Positions 5,604-6,172 of a stretch of 6,172 nt of DNA are shown piece by piece (position 1 is the stretch's first letter; every line of letters begins with the position of its first letter). This stretch comes from Flavobacteriaceae bacterium. GTDB lineage: Bacteria > Bacteroidota > Bacteroidia > Flavobacteriales > Flavobacteriaceae. The position numbers were made by a program, and so were the translations under genes. Location: the NCBI GenBank assembly GCA_947458575.1, contig CANHBE010000157.1, positions 1 to 6,172 on the forward strand, read 5' to 3'. The notes under the pieces were generated by a model, which saw only the letters and a list, made by a program, of their open reading frames with translations, had not been told where the DNA came from and did not search any database.

Positions 5604-6172
5604 ATGAAAAATATGTTTTTTAAATCATCCTTAATCCTAGCTTTGACTGTCGGTTTACTTTCCGGTTGTGCAAATAGTGATTATTACACTACTCCTGAAT
5701 CGACTCTAACTACCTTCGAATTTACGACTAACGCGACTGTTGCGGAGATTAATAATGCAGCAACCGCGGCACCTGTTCTTTATACGGAAGACAAAATTAT
5801 TGAAGCCTATGTCACTTCCAGTGATGAAAAAGGAACGTTTTATAAGTCAATTTCGTTTCAGTCTATTCCGACTGATGGTTCTGCACCGATTGGATTTAGT
5901 GTCCCAATCAACGTTACTACTCTGTATGGTGAAGGTTTTACTCCAGGAAGGAAAGTATACATTAAATTGAAGGACCTATACGTAGCACGGGTTTATGGCT
6001 CCATGCAAATTGGTGCTCTTTTCGAAGGAACAATAGGACGAATTTCGGAATTTGAGTGGAAAAAACATTTGTTTCCCTCTGCTACTGTTTTGAACGAAAA
6101 TGATTTTGTTAGGCCATTTAGTCTTGCTGACGCCTATTCAGATGTGAATCAAAATACACTTATTGAACTTGA
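5604..6172 (+). CDS. DUF5689-type surface lipoprotein, C-terminally cut by the window end
   Basis: The first 189 codons are visible and the frame stays open to the window edge. The ATG at 5604 lies 8 bases after the previous stop, so the gene is very likely co-transcribed. Residues 1-21 are a signal with a canonical lipobox LSGC, the lipid-modified cysteine being residue 22. After a threonine-rich linker, residues 65-140 read as a DUF5689 domain: IIEAYVTSSDEKGTFYKSIS (65-84), then PIGFSVPINVTTLYGEGFTPGRKVYIKLKDLYV (seen as 95-127 in pieces) and GSMQIGALF (132-140). The pattern 'xVTSSDExGxFYK' is the clearest family hallmark, and the fold is probably OB-like. No enzyme residues are recognised. 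I recall DUF5689 proteins commonly following receptors of this type, often with a further C-terminal domain that would lie outside this window. The role is inferred as ligand binding at the cell surface. Confidence 0.8.
   Translation, partial: MKNMFFKSSLILALTVGLLSGCANSDYYTTPESTLTTFEFTTNATVAEINNAATAAPVLYTEDKIIEAYVTSSDEKGTFYKSISFQSIPTDGSAPIGFSVPINVTTLYGEGFTPGRKVYIKLKDLYVARVYGSMQIGALFEGTIGRISEFEWKKHLFPSATVLNENDFVRPFSLADAYSDVNQNTLIEL

Noticed and set aside
5740..5970. Plus-strand open frame in a second frame within the DUF5689-type gene
   Set aside because: It lies wholly inside the better supported lipoprotein gene, which has a lipobox and a domain match.

Overview
The window reads as chromosomal DNA from a marine or soil member of the Bacteroidota, most likely Flavobacteriaceae. 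It is AT-rich and its starts lack obvious Shine-Dalgarno sequences. Three upstream regions carry the Bacteroidota -7 promoter consensus TAnnTTTG. The proteins include a carboxypeptidase-regulatory-domain TonB-dependent receptor, a choice-of-anchor J type lipoprotein and a DUF5689-type lipoprotein, which are characteristic of this phylum. All family assignments come from reading motifs by eye; no database search was run.

Layout. Positions 1-54 hold the first 18 codons of a minus-strand gene, probably an ALDH7-like aldehyde dehydrogenase. Positions 55-311 are intergenic: a promoter and small dyads for that gene, then a composite repeat at about 186-302 that contains a hairpin. Positions 312-845 (minus) encode 3-hydroxyanthranilate 3,4-dioxygenase with every ligand residue in place. 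Positions 888-2021 (minus) encode a secreted endonuclease/exonuclease/phosphatase (EEP) family protein. Positions 2022-2159 form a divergent promoter region with a 14-bp perfect palindrome between two opposed -7 boxes. From 2160 to the window end, three tightly spaced plus-strand genes (gaps of 10 and 8 bases) form an apparent operon: TonB-dependent receptor, small lipoprotein, and a DUF5689-type lipoprotein cut by the window edge.

How the genes may work together. The dioxygenase opens the ring of 3-hydroxyanthranilate (kynurenine branch of tryptophan breakdown or NAD synthesis), and the neighbouring dehydrogenase may act on an aldehyde of the same or a related amino acid pathway. The receptor and its two lipoproteins look like an outer-membrane uptake system without SusD. 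The divergent secreted EEP enzyme could supply it with hydrolysis products of nucleic acids or other phosphodiesters. That functional link is inferred from gene order and from recollection that these families often co-occur in Flavobacteriaceae. It is the most interesting hypothesis in the window.
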